Shown in pieces: positions 1 to 8,072 of a stretch of DNA of 17,099 nt (its first letter is position 1; each line of letters starts with the position of its first letter). The translations under genes were made by a program, and so were the position numbers. The DNA is from CAVPRW01 sp046727435 [NCBI: bacterium] (GTDB taxonomy: Bacteria > Tectomicrobia > Entotheonellia > J063), in contig JBKPCR010000294.1 of the NCBI GenBank assembly GCA_046727435.1, positions 1-17,099 of the forward strand, written 5' to 3'. Under the pieces are notes generated by a model that had not been told where the DNA came from, ran no database searches, and saw nothing but the letters and a program-made list of their open reading frames with translations.

Positions 1-204
1 GTCCACCGAGACCTGGTCACGGCCGCCGACAAGCTGTGTGCTTATATCAAATGTTTGGAGGAAATCGGGGCAGGTAATCCGGAGTTCTCGAAGGCAGAGA
101 AGGCGCTCAGAGCCAGCGTCGAAGCACTAGATCTCCCGGAAGTACGGTACTTTCTGGACACGTTTGTCCCGAGCTTCCGGCTGACGTTGGATGAGCTTGA
201 GTGA
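1..204 (+). CDS. yfbR: 5'-deoxynucleotidase, YfbR-like (3' end only)
   Basis: Partial gene: 67 codons, open from the first base of the window to TGA at 202-204. The residues match what I remember of the C-terminus of the YfbR family of HD-domain 5'-deoxynucleotidases. The segment LVTAADKLCAYIKCLEEI is followed by a GNPEF turn and then by the ending FVPSFRLTLDELE, which parallels the FVPSFHLSLDE ending of E. coli YfbR. Enzymes of this family remove the phosphate from deoxyribonucleoside 5'-monophosphates in the cytoplasm and help to balance dNTP precursors. The metal-binding HD motif would lie upstream of the window, so catalytic competence cannot be judged. The family call rests on sequence memory but the match is strong along the whole visible part. 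Confidence 0.85.
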   Translation, partial: VHRDLVTAADKLCAYIKCLEEIGAGNPEFSKAEKALRASVEALDLPEVRYFLDTFVPSFRLTLDELE

Positions 205-402
205 GTGCGCACGGCTGTCCATGAAACCCTGAAACTGGCGGAAACTTACAACACACGCGCCAGCGCCATAGACAGCAGGCAGATCAGGTCTTACACGGCC
301 CTATCGGAGGTTTCGCCCAGCTGCCAGTGAGCTTTCGCCGTTCGGCGGCCGCGTGCGTCGTTTCAGGTGCTCCGTTATACTTGCATCATATGTACGTTGC
401 GT

Positions 403-431
403 TTGCGAACAACAAATGCCTGAAGTGTATA
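403..431 (+). promoter_or_regulatory. Candidate sigma-70 promoter for the GNAT gene
   Basis: TTGCGA at 403-408 and TGTATA at 426-431 are separated by exactly 17 bases, in the 279-bp gap between the yfbR end and the acetyltransferase start at 484. The predicted transcript would have a leader of about 45 bases. The hexamers match the consensus only moderately, so this is a candidate. The rest of the gap 205-483 shows no gene. Confidence 0.3.
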
Positions 432-483
432 GCGCTTATCGGCATAAGCTGTTCGGGTAAGACCGCGAAGGAGCGCTTGAAAT

Positions 484-996
484 ATGAGAATCGTTCAGGC
501 TCATCAAGGGTATATCCCAGGTGTAGTGCGCTTGATCTCCGCTACCACTCAAACGATGCGGGAACATGGGATATACCAGTGGGACGAGATCTACCCAAAT
601 GAGGAGATCATCACGAAGGACGTCGACAGTCGCTCATTGTATGTTCTGGAACAGAGTGGTCTGTGCATCGCCGCCGTTTCTCTGAACCAGGAGCAAGATG
701 AAGCTTACCAGCAGGTTCATTGGTTAGGTGGTGAGCCGGTGTTAGTTGTTCATCGTCTCTGTGTTGACCCTGCCTATCAGGGAAACGGTATTGGAAGCCG
801 ATTGATGGACTTTGCAGAGGAGCATGCAAAGCAAAACGCCTATGTTAGTATTCGATTGGACACATACACTGGCAATCCGAGAACCGTAAGGCTGTATGAG
901 CGGCGAGGATACCGGAAGGCAGGACAGATTTATTTCCCCCGACGAACGTTGCCGTTTTTCTGCTTTGAGAAGATCCTCAGAGAAAGCACGGTATAG
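484..996 (+). CDS. GNAT family N-acetyltransferase
   Basis: 170-residue cytoplasmic protein with a single GNAT fold. Motif A is clear: the strand VVHRLCVDPAYQ leads into the acetyl-CoA pyrophosphate loop QGNGIG at residues 99-104, followed by the helix SRLMDFAEEHA. Motif B is also typical: IRLDTYTGNPRTVRLYERRGYRKAG at about 123-147, with the usual N-x-x-x-x-x-x-Y-x-x-x-G-Y/F pattern. The protein should transfer an acetyl group from acetyl-CoA to an amine; the acceptor cannot be told from sequence. The start is supported by AAGGAG at 468-473, ten bases upstream, and the length is normal for the family. It lies alone, with 279 bp before it and 109 bp after it. Family assignment is secure, substrate unknown. 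Confidence 0.9.
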   Translation: MRIVQAHQGYIPGVVRLISATTQTMREHGIYQWDEIYPNEEIITKDVDSRSLYVLEQSGLCIAAVSLNQEQDEAYQQVHWLGGEPVLVVHRLCVDPAYQGNGIGSRLMDFAEEHAKQNAYVSIRLDTYTGNPRTVRLYERRGYRKAGQIYFPRRTLPFFCFEKILRESTV

Positions 997-1105
997 CCCG
1001 TCGCTCCACTGGAAAGCACAGCCATGTGGTTCCTGAACTCCGAGCGATGACGGGCCGCTGGCTCTGCGTTAGACTGCTCGGGAAGCTTCGGTAGAGGGTA
1101 TCTGC

Positions 1106-1378
1106 ATGAATAAAGACAGTTGCAGGAATCCGATGCGTATCAGGCTCTCTGAGGAGCGACGGACACGCATGGTATGCTCGATCAAGCAATATTTCGCGGA
1201 GCACTTCGACGAAACACTCAGCGACTTTCGCGCCGAGAGTCTCTTGGACTTTTTCGTCAAGGAACTTGGGCCGCCTGTATACAACCAGGCCATTCGCGAC
1301 GCCTACACGTTCATCCAAGACAAGCTGACGGATCTCGAAGGCGAATTTTATGAACCTGAAGAGCCCTACGCGCGCTAG
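1106..1378 (+). CDS. DUF2164 family protein
   Basis: 90-residue protein. It carries the pattern I associate with DUF2164: an opening IRLSEERR, a helix ending in IKQYFAEHFDE, then LLDFFVKELGPPVYNQAIRDA at about residues 46-66 and a final helix with FIQDKLTDLEGEFYEPE. LDFF, the GPP/GPY turn and YNQAIRDA are the recognisable core. No signal peptide, membrane segment or metal site is visible, and the family has no known function. The ATG at 1106 follows AGAGGG with 7 bases of spacing. An in-frame ATG at 1133, with AGGA upstream, would give 81 residues, closer to the usual length of about 80, so the start is uncertain by nine codons. It is probably transcribed on its own after the GNAT gene. Confidence 0.8.
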   Translation: MNKDSCRNPMRIRLSEERRTRMVCSIKQYFAEHFDETLSDFRAESLLDFFVKELGPPVYNQAIRDAYTFIQDKLTDLEGEFYEPEEPYAR

Positions 1379-1481
1379 GGCACCTCGGTATTGCCTGTCT
1401 ATTGTCTCGTTTTCCATAGGGACCGGGGTATGCTAGCTATGGGGGAGAGTTTGGCCGGTCACATACGGATCAGGAGGGACA

Positions 1482-1501
1482 GCGATGGGGGAGATATCCC
1501 A
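1482..1501 (+). repeat. 20-bp direct repeat, copy 1 (relic of ThDP-enzyme sequence?)
   Basis: The 20 bases GCGATGGGGGAGATATCCCA are identical at 1482-1501 and 5399-5418. Weaker similarity continues for several bases on both sides with one gap. Read on the minus strand, both copies encode WDISPIAVP; copy 2 is inside the ThDP-enzyme gene, copy 1 lies just before the point where the NTPase reading frame opens. Copy 1 is therefore possibly a scrap of a second, related gene left at a recombination junction. Chance identity of this length within 17 kb is unlikely but not excluded. Confidence 0.5.
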
Positions 1502-1508
1502 TCCCTAG

Positions 1509-4500
1509 ACCGGTTCCCATCCGACGGGTGCCGCGGGAACCGGCAAGACACATCTGCTTTGCGATGTCGCCCGCCAGCGTGTCGCTGCCGGCCGACCGAC
1601 CGTGCTGCTCATGGGGCAGCGGTTTGTCAGCACAGATGCACCCTGGCCCCAGGCCCTGCAACAACTCGACCTTCCAGGTCTCTCCGCTGAGGAGTTCGTC
1701 GGCGCCGTTGAAGTGGCTGCACAGGCGGCTGGCTGCCGCGCGCTTGTGTTGACCGATGCCATCAACGAAGGGTCCGGGAGACTCATCTGGCCGAGCCACC
1801 TGGCGGCATTTCTCGCTCACCTTGAGAGGTCGCCGTGGATCGGCGTGTTGCTTTCAGTTCGATCCTCTTACGAGGAAATGGTCGTCCCCGAGGACGTCAG
1901 TGCTCGCGCCGTCCGGGTGACACACGATGGCTTCGCGGGCCACGAGTACGATGCGACCCGAACCTTCTTCGTCCACTACGGCCTTGAGTTGCCGTCAACC
2001 CCACTTCTGACGCCGGAGTTTCGCAACCCACTCTTCCTCAAGATCCTTTGTCGCGGCCTCAACACGAAGGGAGAGCGTCGGCTGCCTCGCGGCTTCCACG
2101 GCATCACCGCAGTATTCGACTTGTACCTCATGCTATCAACGATCGCTTGGCGTCAGCGTTGGGTTTCAATCCCAAAAATGCGGTAGTGCGCCAGGCTTTG
2201 ATAGCGTTCGCGAAGGTGCTCGTAGACTCCGGGGAGCGCTGGCTGACGCTGGCCAAGGCCGAAGAAGTTCTGAACGCCCTGCTGCCAGGACGCGAGTTCG
2301 AGCGTTCTCTATATCGCGGATTGGTTGTGGAAGGTGTGCTGGTGGAAGAAGCTCCCTGGCGCCAGGACACTGCTCACGAAGAAGTCGTCTTCATCGCCTA
2401 CGATCTTTTCGCCGATCATCTCGTTGCCAAGACGCTCCTCGACATGCATCTCGACCCAGAAGCCCCGGCATCTGCCTTCGTGGCGGGGGCCCCACTTGCA
2501 TTCCTTTGGGATGAGAACCACTATGTCGCGCCAGGTCTCCTCGAAGTCATGTGCATTCAGATTCCTGAGCGTGTTAGCCAGGAGCTAGTCTCGCTGGCGC
2601 CAAGGGTCACGGACCATTGGGCGGCTCGGGATGCCTTCCGGCAGAGCCTTGTCTGGCGGGCCTCCACGGCGTTCTCCGAGGACACACTCGAGGTACTCAA
2701 CACGCTTATCCGAAGCGACCATGATTGGGACGATACCCTCGATGTGCTTCTGACGGTGGCCACGCTGCCCGAGCACCCGTTCAACGCGGACTTCCTCGAC
2801 CAGTGGCTGCGAAAGCATCCGATGCCTGAACGGGATTCATGGTGGACCACCTACTTGCACTATGCATGGGGGAACCGCGGGTCTGTGGATAGACTGGTGG
2901 ATTGGGCCTCCTCGGTGACTTCCAGCGCCACCCTCGATGATGAGACGGTTGACCTGTGTGCGACCGCGCTGGCGTGGATGCTCACCACCTCGAATCGCTT
3001 TCTCCGCGATCGTGCTACCATGGCCATCGTAAGCCTGTTGACTGGTCGACTGGGCGCCGTCGTGCGCCTCGTCGAACGGTTCGCAAATGTCGATGATCCT
3101 TACGTCGCGGAGCGTGTCTACGCCGTCGCATACGGCACGGCCATGCAGAGTCACAACCCTGGAGAGGTCGGCGCATTGGCAGCATGTGTGTACACTCGCG
3201 TGTTTGCGAGCGCACCCCCTGCACACATCCTACTGCGAGACTATGCGCGCGGTGTTGTCGAGCGTGCGATTGACTTGGGGGCTGACCTCCAAGTCGATCA
3301 GACGCTTATTCGACCCCCATACAAGAGCCAGTGGCCAGCGATTCCCTCAGAGGACGACATTGCGCCGCTCCTGCCCGACTGGTCTCGCGGTTCCCACGAC
3401 AGCGGAGATGTCGAGTGGTCACGCAATCGCATCGGTAGTTCGGTGATGGGTGACGACTTCGCTCGCTATGTCATTGGCACAAACTCGTCATCCACAAACT
3501 GGCTTTCCCTGCGCCTCGACGAGCCCGTCTGGCAATCCGCGGAAGAGCGTTTGGCAAGGCTCCTGGAAGGATTCTCAGAAGCAGAGAGAGCTGCATGGGA
3601 GGCATTCAAGGCTGCTGACGATACGTTCAGACGCCTATCCTGGACGAGAAGGCTTGCGACGCTTCTACCTCCTAAGGAGACCCAACAAGAACACTCCGTA
3701 GACGATGAACTCCAAGCCCTCGCGGAAGCCGAGGAACTCGACTCTGCTCTCGCACGCGCGGAACAGGAGCGAGAGGCGGCGGTCACGGCGTTTGACTCAG
3801 TGCATACTGAGGAGCACGCCTGCGCTCTCGATCCGGCGCTGAATGCGATGTACAGCAATGACGAGGGGAAACGTCCACCTCGTTTCGATCTGCGGCTGAT
3901 CCAGCGGTATGTCCTCTGGCGGGTATTCGACCTGGGTTGGACCACGGAGCGCTTCGGTCACTTCGACCGCTTCTCGATTGGCTATCACGGTCGCGCAGCA
4001 TCGAAGGCCGAACGGATCGCAAGAAGTATCAGTGGATCGCCTACCACGAGATCAAGGCGCTGGTGGCGGATCACTTTCAGTACCGGGAACGGTTCCGTGA
4101 GGACGACGGCGACCGGGTCTACGACGGTCCTTGGCAGGAATCCCTTCGCGATATCGATCCGTCATGCACCCTACACGCCTCGCCTGGAGGCACATCCTGG
4201 GAGGGGCACTCGCCAGCATGGTGGGGTGTGGTCCGCTACGATTACTGGGGAGAGCCGAGCGGCCCGCGGGAATGGGTGATGCGTTACGACGACCTCCCGA
4301 AGGTGGAGGACCTGTTGAGCGTTTCCCACTCGTACAACGCGTCTCGGTGGCTCAACGCGCAGGGCTACTTCAACTGGAAGCAGCGGCCCCCGGCAGATCG
4401 GGAGTCGACCGACATCGAGCGGCGGGAGCTGTGGTATATCTGCACCGGCTATCTCCTTCGTGCCCGGGATACAGATGCCTTCATGAAGTGGGCTGAGGGC

Positions 4501-4512
4501 GTCGATTTCTGT
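1509..4512 (+). pseudogene. STAND-like P-loop NTPase, truncated and twice frameshifted
   Basis: About 1000 codons of one large ATP-binding protein spread over three frames. Walker A (GAAGTGKT) is encoded at 1527-1550. Walker B sits in ALVLTDAINEG, with its aspartate at 1755-1757. A sensor-like segment GVLLSVRSS follows, then a long helical region with many charged residues. The frame is closed by TAG at 1506 and no start codon with a ribosome site precedes Walker A, so the N-terminus is missing. Frame 3 must pass to frame 2 at about 2127-2129 (DLYL to HAINDRLA) and frame 2 to frame 1 at about 4019-4021 (AERI to KKYQWIAYHEI). Each looks like loss of one base. Protein-like sequence stops at about 4512. 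STAND/NACHT-type ATPases of this size are often anti-phage sensors, but no effector domain is visible. Either it is a decayed gene, or the frameshifts are assembly errors; the missing ends argue for decay. Confidence 0.75.
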
Positions 4513-4708
4513 CAAGGGGTTCACGCGGTACCGCACGGCACCGCATCATGGAATGCCCGTCATCCGGCTTCGACGGCCGAATCGGCACAGGATTCACCAA
4601 CGCATCATGCAGGTGGTGACGCAGTTTCCCAACATGGACTGGCCGGGTTTGCTGGTCGTCATGCGGGACGTCGCGCGGAGCACCTGGCGCGCTAGGGAAA
4701 GCCCCTAA
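4502..4708 (+). other. Short open frame joined to the 3' break of the NTPase remnant
   Basis: Where the NTPase frame loses sense near 4512, the frame starting at 4502 stays open to TAA at 4706-4708. It reads as a plausible C-terminus with basic and tryptophan-containing segments (KGFTRYRTAPHHGMPVIRL, then PNMDWPGLLVVMRD). No start codon or ribosome site belongs to it. It may be the tail of another gene brought next to the remnant by a rearrangement. I do not recognise a family, and it could simply be an open stretch. Confidence 0.3.
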
Positions 4709-4839
4709 CCCAACCCCCCATTGTATGAGATTAGTACATAGAGATCCCCAAACACCCGGTGCAGTCGAGTCTCCAAGATCGATTTATACCAATGGTGCAT
4801 GGAACGCTTTAAGGCATGCGCCGAGCGTCATCACCCGTG

Positions 4840-6597
4840 CTAATCGAACTGTGTGATCGTGTCCACCAGCGCGGGCCGGCCGGCCTGGACCTCCTTGATG
4901 GCCCGCTGCAGGGCGGGCGCGATCTGCTTGGGGTCCTCGATGGGGCCTTCGGCGTACCAGCCCAGGGAGCGGGCGAGACCCGCAAAATCCGGCGGCGGGT
5001 CATTGATGGCCTGCCCGATTGAGGCGTTCTCCACCGGACGCCCCCGGTGCTCCGCGATGCGGAGCTGGTGCTCCCAATCGTTGTAGTATGCCCGATTGTT
5101 GAACATCACCGCGAGCATGGGGATCCGCATCTGGGCTGCGATCCAGAGGGCGCCGACGTCGTACATGAGGTCCCCGTCGGGTTGGATGTCCACCACCAGC
5201 TTGCCGCTGCCCTTGTGGGCCAGGGCCACCCCCAGGGAGATGCCGATCTGGGTGGCGGTGCCCAGGCTGTTGCCGGGATGTCGCTCCGGTGTCGCGAAGT
5301 CCCACAGCTTGAAAGTCCATCCCTGCAGGGAATTAGCCGTGAGCACCCAGTCGGTGCCCTTGATGGCGTCCCAGATCTCGGACGCCAGCCGCGGAACCGC
5401 GATGGGGGAGATATCCCAATCCTTACGGGCCTCATCCTGCCAGCGTTGCCGGGCTTCGGTGTGGACCCGGGTGATGGCCTCGGTCCGCTCCATGACCCGG
5501 GTCTGTATCGGGGGGTCCGAGGCTAGCCGGCTGCGGACCCGTGCCACCAGGTCCGACAACGCGGCCGACGTGTCGGCGATGATCTGTAAATCTACCGGCA
5601 CCAATTGCTGGAACTCGTCCGACCACTTGCTGATGCTCACATCCCGGAACCCAATCTCCGCAATGCGACAGGTCCTGGGAGTGATGTACTCCGTGCGACG
5701 CGCGACCCGGTCCAGGCGGGTGAGGGGGCCGTAGAGGTCCTTCACGTCCAGGGCCAGCACGAGGTCGGCCTCGGAGAGCACTCCCGTGGCCACGGCGGTG
5801 ATGTTCAGGGGGTGGGTGGTGGGGAAATTCAAACGGTTGTGCAGGTCCACGACCGCCGCGCCGGTGGCCTCAGCGAGTTCCACCAGGCGATGGAAGGAGG
5901 GCTTGTGCCGCCCCAGGTACCCGGCCAAGATCACCGGCTGCTGCGCCGTGAGCAGCCACTCCGCCAGCTGCTCCAGGGCCTCAGGGTCCGCCTGCATCCG
6001 GGTGCCCGGGCTCGCCTTAGCCGGGTCGGGTAGCGGATACTCGCCGTCCAGCAGATCCTCCTGGAACGCGGCGTCATAGCAGAGGTACACTGGCCCCTGG
6101 GGCTCCTGCATCGCCACCCGATACGCCCGGGCGAAGGAGTCGATCACCTCCTGGGCGTTGACCGGTTGCCGGTCCCACTTCACGTAATCCCGCACGGCTT
6201 GCCCCTGCAGTACCGTGGTGTGGATCCAGTCGATGTTGGGGCGGCGGCGGGTGGTATCCATGGGACCCGTGGCGCCCATGACAATGACCGGCGCCCGGTC
6301 CAGGTATGCGTAGTAGATAGCGTTGGTGGCGTGCAGCAGGCCCACGGTGTTGTGGGCGATAGCGGCCATGGGGCGCCCGGTGGCTTTGGCGTACCCATGG
6401 GCTATCTGGACCGCCACCTTCTCGTGCTGCGCTAGCACTATCTCCGGCTTGTTCCCTCCGTAGTTCACGATGGAATCGTGGAGCCCTCGGAAGGTGGAGC
6501 CGGGGTTGAGAGCTACGTAGGGGATCTCGTAGCGCTGCATGAGATCGACCACGAGGTCGGAACCGTATTTGCCCTTGCCGATAGTGGGTGTGAGCAT
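4840..6597 (-). CDS. Thiamine diphosphate-binding decarboxylase/synthase-like enzyme
   Basis: 585-residue protein of the acetolactate synthase/benzoylformate decarboxylase superfamily, with three domains in order. The N-terminal pyrimidine-binding domain has catalytic Glu59 in LAQHEKVAVQIAHGYAKATGRP. A central domain spans about 200-350. The C-terminal ThDP-binding domain has the metal motif PDGD (Asp474) followed by NN at 500-501 (MLAVMFNNRAYYND). It should act on a 2-keto acid in the cytoplasm; the exact substrate is not readable. I see no separate FAD signature, which favours a decarboxylase or lyase over a true acetolactate synthase, but this is inference. The start ATG follows GAAAGGA (plus-strand 6604-6610) by 6 bases. 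It is the last gene of a minus-strand set, 59 bp after the amidohydrolase, suggesting a joint pathway. Copy 2 of the 20-bp repeat (5399-5418) lies within it. Confidence 0.9.
   Translation of the reverse strand: MLTPTIGKGKYGSDLVVDLMQRYEIPYVALNPGSTFRGLHDSIVNYGGNKPEIVLAQHEKVAVQIAHGYAKATGRPMAAIAHNTVGLLHATNAIYYAYLDRAPVIVMGATGPMDTTRRRPNIDWIHTTVLQGQAVRDYVKWDRQPVNAQEVIDSFARAYRVAMQEPQGPVYLCYDAAFQEDLLDGEYPLPDPAKASPGTRMQADPEALEQLAEWLLTAQQPVILAGYLGRHKPSFHRLVELAEATGAAVVDLHNRLNFPTTHPLNITAVATGVLSEADLVLALDVKDLYGPLTRLDRVARRTEYITPRTCRIAEIGFRDVSISKWSDEFQQLVPVDLQIIADTSAALSDLVARVRSRLASDPPIQTRVMERTEAITRVHTEARQRWQDEARKDWDISPIAVPRLASEIWDAIKGTDWVLTANSLQGWTFKLWDFATPERHPGNSLGTATQIGISLGVALAHKGSGKLVVDIQPDGDLMYDVGALWIAAQMRIPMLAVMFNNRAYYNDWEHQLRIAEHRGRPVENASIGQAINDPPPDFAGLARSLGWYAEGPIEDPKQIAPALQRAIKEVQAGRPALVDTITQFD
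5399..5418 (+). repeat. 20-bp direct repeat, copy 2 (inside ThDP-enzyme gene)
   Basis: Identical to 1482-1501 and in the same orientation. Here it is part of an intact coding sequence, read on the minus strand as WDISPIAVPR, so this is the likely source form and the copy at 1482 the displaced one. Confidence 0.5.
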
Positions 6598-6633
6598 GGT
6601 CTATCCTTTCATGATCGGTGCCCGCTTCCTTCT

Positions 6634-6661
6634 CGCTACACCCTACATGCTACGCTCTATA
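6634..6661. repeat. Degenerate heptad tandem repeat
   Basis: Four 7-base units follow each other: CGCTACA, CCCTACA, TGCTACG, CTCTATA. The run starts in the gap between the ThDP-enzyme and amidohydrolase genes and reaches the amidohydrolase stop codon at 6657. Units share the CTACA/CTACG core. A similar period-7 run is found at 12381-12415 behind another gene. The pattern is short and degenerate, so it could be chance. Confidence 0.35.
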
Positions 6662-7775
6662 TTTTGAGCAGTTGCCGCGCGTTTTCCCCCAGGATCTTCT
6701 CCTTCTGGATCGGGGTCAGGAGGGTATTCGCCTTCAGCTTTGACACGGTATGGGGGTACTCGGAGTCGAAGTGGGGGTAGTCCGTGGCCATGAGGATGTG
6801 GTCCTCCCGCAGCTCCTCCAAAGCCATACGCAAGGCACCCGGCACCTCGTCGGCCTCCAGGGTCACATAGCAGTTCCGCTTCACATACTCCGACGGCGTC
6901 ATGCTCAGGTGGATAGACAGGTGCCGATGCTGGTCGTCCTTGAGCCACTCGAAGTCGTCGTCCATGCGGTGCATCCAGTATAGCGGCCACTCCGCACTGC
7001 ACTCAAAGAAGACGACCTTCAGGCGTGGGAACCGCTCAAAGACACCACCGGCCACTAGCCCCACCAGGGCCTGGGTGCAGTTGGTGGGCCGCCCGAGGAC
7101 GTGCATGGCCAGGAAGTTGTTGAAGCGCTCGGTGATGAAGCCCCAATTGCCGTTGGGGTGGCAGAAGAGGGGGACGTCCAGCTCTTGGGCAGCCTCGTAA
7201 TAGGGGAAGAAGTCTGGATGGTCGAGATTCCTCTCCCCTTGGTAGCAGACCAGGTGGGCGCACTTGAACCCTAGCTCCTTGACGGCGCGCCGCAGCTCGT
7301 TGGGCATCTCCTGCGGATATCCCGCCGGGATCATGGCTACGGGGAGCAGGGCGTCCTCGTAGCCCTTCACCAGGTTTGCCGCCCAGTTGTTGTAGGCCCG
7401 GCACAGGGCCGCGCCAAGGGGGCCCTCGGTGGCCACCGGTAGTGAGATGCCGGTGGGGAAGAGGACCTGCTTGTCTAGGCTCTCCAGGGCGTTGCCCTCC
7501 AGCCGCTTGGCCATATCGTAGCCCACTACCTGCCGCCGGGCGATGTCCCCGCCCTTCCAATTCTCCTTGGGATCGTACATGTAGCTGTGGTTGTAGGAGC
7601 TGCTGTTCCCCTCGCCGCTGCCGCGCCGCCGCTCGAACTTCGTCTTGAACCGGCGCTCGTGGGGCTCCCCCTCCTTGATACAGACCGGCGTGTACTCCTC
7701 GAAAGGGGGGGCCAGCTTGTACACCTGGTCTGCGAAGTAGCCTTCCCGCAGGTGGGAATCCAGGTCGATGATCAT
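6657..7775 (-). CDS. Amidohydrolase family protein (ACMSD-like, amidohydrolase 2)
   Basis: 372-residue TIM-barrel metal hydrolase or decarboxylase. The N-terminus DLDSHLREGYF gives Asp6 and His8, a D-x-H variant of the usual H-x-H metal motif. Further probable ligands or active-site residues are His206 in PLFCHPNGNWG, Glu258 in VFFECSAEW and Asp332 in MATDYPHFDSEYPH. The order and spacing fit the ACMSD/gamma-resorcylate decarboxylase branch, whose members remove CO2 from or hydrolyse aromatic-type acids using a divalent metal. No signal peptide is present, so it is cytoplasmic. ATG at 7775 follows GAGGAGG (plus-strand 7781-7787) by 5 bases, a strong site. It lies between the VOC gene and the ThDP enzyme on the same strand. 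The two carbon-carbon-bond enzymes together suggest consecutive steps. Substrate unknown; family assignment firm. Confidence 0.9.
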   Translation of the reverse strand: MIIDLDSHLREGYFADQVYKLAPPFEEYTPVCIKEGEPHERRFKTKFERRRGSGEGNSSSYNHSYMYDPKENWKGGDIARRQVVGYDMAKRLEGNALESLDKQVLFPTGISLPVATEGPLGAALCRAYNNWAANLVKGYEDALLPVAMIPAGYPQEMPNELRRAVKELGFKCAHLVCYQGERNLDHPDFFPYYEAAQELDVPLFCHPNGNWGFITERFNNFLAMHVLGRPTNCTQALVGLVAGGVFERFPRLKVVFFECSAEWPLYWMHRMDDDFEWLKDDQHRHLSIHLSMTPSEYVKRNCYVTLEADEVPGALRMALEELREDHILMATDYPHFDSEYPHTVSKLKANTLLTPIQKEKILGENARQLLKI

Positions 7776-7865
7776 GGGCGCCTCCTCTCATGCTATGCGC
7801 TGCGTTTTCGTCATACATGCCAGTGAAAGAGGGAAGGGTCATGCAGGAAGCAGCACGCAATAACT

Positions 7866-7885
7866 GCCCTGCGGATCCGCATGGC
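7866..7885. promoter_or_regulatory. Near-perfect 20-bp palindrome, candidate operator
   Basis: GCCCTGCGGATCCGCATGGC reads the same on both strands at 18 of 20 positions, with an uninterrupted 12-bp core TGCGGATCCGCA at 7870-7881. It lies about 90 bp upstream of the amidohydrolase start, in a 297-bp gap without a gene. Its position and symmetry suit a dimeric regulator. No regulator gene is in the window, so this is inference. Confidence 0.3.
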
Positions 7886-7935
7886 GGGGCTGGAAACGGT
7901 CAACGAGGCGTCTATGCCCGATTGGCACTGACAGG

Positions 7936-7972
7936 TCGGCCTCGGGGTTGCAAATCCCAAAGTGGTGGCCGA
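7936..7972. other. Nested inverted repeat between VOC and amidohydrolase genes
   Basis: TCGGCC (7936-7941) pairs with GGCCGA (7967-7972), and an inner GGG (7945-7947) can pair with CCC (7956-7958). There is no following T-run on either strand, so a standard terminator is unlikely. It might be an intercistronic RNA structure or a binding site. The remainder of 7776-8072 shows no gene. Confidence 0.3.
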
Positions 7973-8072
7973 GTGGACGCATCTTGGGGCAAGAATGGGG
8001 AGATCATCGCACTGCCATCCATCGCATCTCTGCGCGCTCCGTATTGCTCGACCTCGTCCGTTCCTGTCACCT

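Noticed and set aside
327-602. Open frame of 91 codons in the gap before and overlapping the GNAT gene
   Set aside because: No ribosome site, unusual composition and large overlap with a secure gene in another frame.
977-1417. Minus-strand open frame of 146 codons over the DUF2164 gene
   Set aside because: It is antisense to a recognisable family protein and has no motif of its own.
1391-1690. Plus-strand open frame over the NTPase Walker A region
   Set aside because: Arg/Cys/Pro-rich shadow; the overlapping frame encodes the GAAGTGKT motif.
7943-7958. T-arm-like GGGGTTGCAAATCCC, possible tRNA
   Set aside because: The loop does not fit TTC-purine-A, and no acceptor stem, D arm or anticodon arm surrounds it.
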